DNA from: Lentimicrobiaceae bacterium
Lineage (GTDB): Bacteria; Bacteroidota; Bacteroidia; Bacteroidales; SKPS01
Length of the DNA stretch: 17,042 bases
Direction of reading: 5' to 3'
NCBI GenBank assembly: GCA_007119395.1
Contig: SKPS01000027.1
Coordinates: 1 to 17,042 of the forward strand
Position 1 is the first letter of the stretch; every line of letters starts with the position of its first letter. A program made the position numbers and the translations under genes. The notes under the pieces were generated by a model. That model worked only from the letters and a program-made list of their open reading frames with translations. It searched no databases and had not been told where the DNA came from. This document shows, piece by piece, positions 15,559 to 17,042 of the stretch.

Positions 15559-17042
15559 ATGAAGGGAATCAGTGAGAAGCGTACAACATACCGGGAGGCA
15601 GTGGCTGCCATTGCCGATCGACGGTTAATCAAAGGGATCAACACAATCCAAAAACTGGCCGATTCAGTATCACCCGGTTACAAGCCGGTGGCATTGGAGT
15701 CGGAGGAGGAGATATACCATCAGATGCTGAGATATTTTATGATGGATGCACCTGATCCTTCAAGGAATCAGCTTCGTGACGACATGAGTCGACGTCTGCT
15801 CAACATGGCAGATGTGCTCTATGCCCGGGCTTTATCGGCAGATCAGCAGAGCGATTGGCACTCCATGCGGCAACGGGTTGAGACGACGCCCCCTTTTTCT
15901 CCGGGTGAGCCTAAAGAGATCAACCAATGGATGTACTCCCGTGACCCGGGTGGTTTAGCCGAGTACGAGCAACGGATGGAGCGCCTCTTTTGCGGCATCT
16001 GGATGGCACCGGCCATCCCCGAAGCACTCCTTGAAGTGTTGCGGGAAACACTTTTTGATGAAGAGACAGAAGAGGGGCTGGCCGTGTTGCTGGTGAGTGC
16101 ACTCATATTGCACAATCTGGAAAAGTTCTCCCCGGAGGTGTGGATGCTCCTGGCAGATGTGTACACAGCACAAATGCCCCAACAGTGGCAAAGGGCTCTG
16201 GTAGGCATGCTGCTCGTGCTGATCAGATACGACCACCGCATGCACCTGTACCCGGGCATAGAAGAACGGCTCGAAACACTGGCTGAAAATCCGCTCTTTG
16301 TCACACACCTAGAAAAGGCAATCATACAACTGATCAGAACCGGTGACACAGAGAAGGTGTCGCGCCGGATTCAGGAAGAGATCATCCCCGAAATGATGAA
16401 AATCGCTCCAAAAATCCAGGAGCAGCTCAACCTCGACCAACTTATAAGGGATGAAGCCGGTGAGGAGAAAAACCCTGAGTGGGAAAAATTCTTTGAAGAC
16501 TCTCCGGGGATGTTTGAAAAGATGGAGGAGCTAAACCAACTGCAAATGGAGGGGGCCGACCTCTTTATCAGCACCTTCTCGCGCCTCAAATCGTTCCCCT
16601 TTTTCCATAAAACCGCAAACTGGTTCCTCCCTTTCGATCATCGCCATCCGACACTCACCACACACTTCGCCGACGAAGAGACCAACCAGGCCATCTCCGG
16701 ATTTCTGAAAGCGTTTAAAGATTTCCCGGTGATGTGTAACTCCGACAAGTACTCCTTCAGCTTCAACCTCTCCGCGATGCCGGAAATGCAACGCACCATG
16801 CTGATCAACACCCTTTCAGGGGAAATCACCGGTGTGATACAGCAAAGCAGCAGCGACAGCCTGGTATCAGAGGTAAAAGGGCATGAAGTGTTCCACCAGT
16901 TCACCCAGGACCTCTACAGGTTTTTCAGACTGCATCCACTGCACAACGAAACAGAAGACCCTTTCGCCATGAAGAAGCAAACCTACCAATGTGCACCGGT
17001 GGCATCCCTTCTTCAACAGTTTCCCAATCTGGCCCGGCGAAT
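15559..17042 (+). CDS. Large TPR-associated protein, N-terminal part (runs off window)
   Basis: The frame is open from the ATG at 15559 to the last base, giving 494 codons of a longer gene. I recognise it as the N-terminal part of a protein of about 1000 aa common in Bacteroidota and usually annotated as tetratricopeptide-repeat protein. Recalled blocks are LLNMADVLYARAL (80-92), NWFLPFDHRHP (354-364), CNSDKYSFSFNLSAMPEMQR (393-412) and QDLYRFFRLHP (450-460). The TPR repeats of this family lie further downstream, beyond the window. This part is mostly helical, with no signal peptide and no membrane segment, so it is probably a cytoplasmic scaffold; its role is unknown. It follows the hydrolase gene by 14 bp, but the hydrolase is secreted, so shared transcription need not mean shared function. 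The early ATG is the first in-frame start after the upstream stop. Confidence 0.8.
   Translation, partial: MKGISEKRTTYREAVAAIADRRLIKGINTIQKLADSVSPGYKPVALESEEEIYHQMLRYFMMDAPDPSRNQLRDDMSRRLLNMADVLYARALSADQQSDWHSMRQRVETTPPFSPGEPKEINQWMYSRDPGGLAEYEQRMERLFCGIWMAPAIPEALLEVLRETLFDEETEEGLAVLLVSALILHNLEKFSPEVWMLLADVYTAQMPQQWQRALVGMLLVLIRYDHRMHLYPGIEERLETLAENPLFVTHLEKAIIQLIRTGDTEKVSRRIQEEIIPEMMKIAPKIQEQLNLDQLIRDEAGEEKNPEWEKFFEDSPGMFEKMEELNQLQMEGADLFISTFSRLKSFPFFHKTANWFLPFDHRHPTLTTHFADEETNQAISGFLKAFKDFPVMCNSDKYSFSFNLSAMPEMQRTMLINTLSGEITGVIQQSSSDSLVSEVKGHEVFHQFTQDLYRFFRLHPLHNETEDPFAMKKQTYQCAPVASLLQQFPNLARR

Noticed and set aside
15843..16349. A 168-codon - strand open frame opposite the TPR-associated gene
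   Set aside because: The + strand frame is open for 494 codons and carries family blocks. The antisense translation is Ser-rich and featureless.

Overview
The window looks like chromosomal DNA of a Bacteroidota bacterium, probably Bacteroidales or a relative, with roughly balanced GC. The evidence is a TAnnTTTG-type -7 element with an upstream TTG, A-rich leaders without clear Shine-Dalgarno sites, and a family I recognise at the right edge: a large TPR-associated protein typical of Bacteroidota. No tRNA, rRNA, CRISPR array, insertion sequence or integrase is visible.

Left region (1-11795). Three very large genes lie head to tail on the + strand: 1081, about 2177 and 654 aa. Gaps are 2 bp and 34 bp, so they look like one operon, and the window starts only 14 bp before the first gene, so the operon may extend further left. 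None has a signal peptide, a membrane segment, or an enzyme motif I can name. From memory, all three match long proteins of unknown function that sit side by side in distant phyla such as Actinobacteria, cyanobacteria and myxobacteria. Motifs that recur there include a 'FLPxVRxGL' start in the first, 'LPVRLETRF' plus 'GTxTNNT' in the second, and 'HDPLWMxARQxQFGEFQGED' in the third. I take the trio to be a conserved multi-protein system of unknown function and the main item of interest here. A helical block of about 520 residues inside the second protein looks like a lineage-specific insertion.

Middle (11796-12146). This 351-bp gap holds a good Bacteroidota promoter and, about 240 bp downstream, a hairpin with a UUCG loop and nine T residues. 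Together they outline a short, probably non-coding transcript.

Right region (12147-17042). Two - strand genes form a likely pair: a membrane-anchored SagB-type nitroreductase and a divergent tRNA 2-selenouridine synthase (MnmH/SelU). An 89-bp intergenic region with an imperfect palindrome separates them from a + strand pair: a secreted alpha/beta hydrolase with an intact Ser-Asp-His set and, 14 bp later, the first 494 codons of the TPR-associated protein, which runs off the window. These four look like ordinary accessory or housekeeping genes with no evident link to the large cassette.
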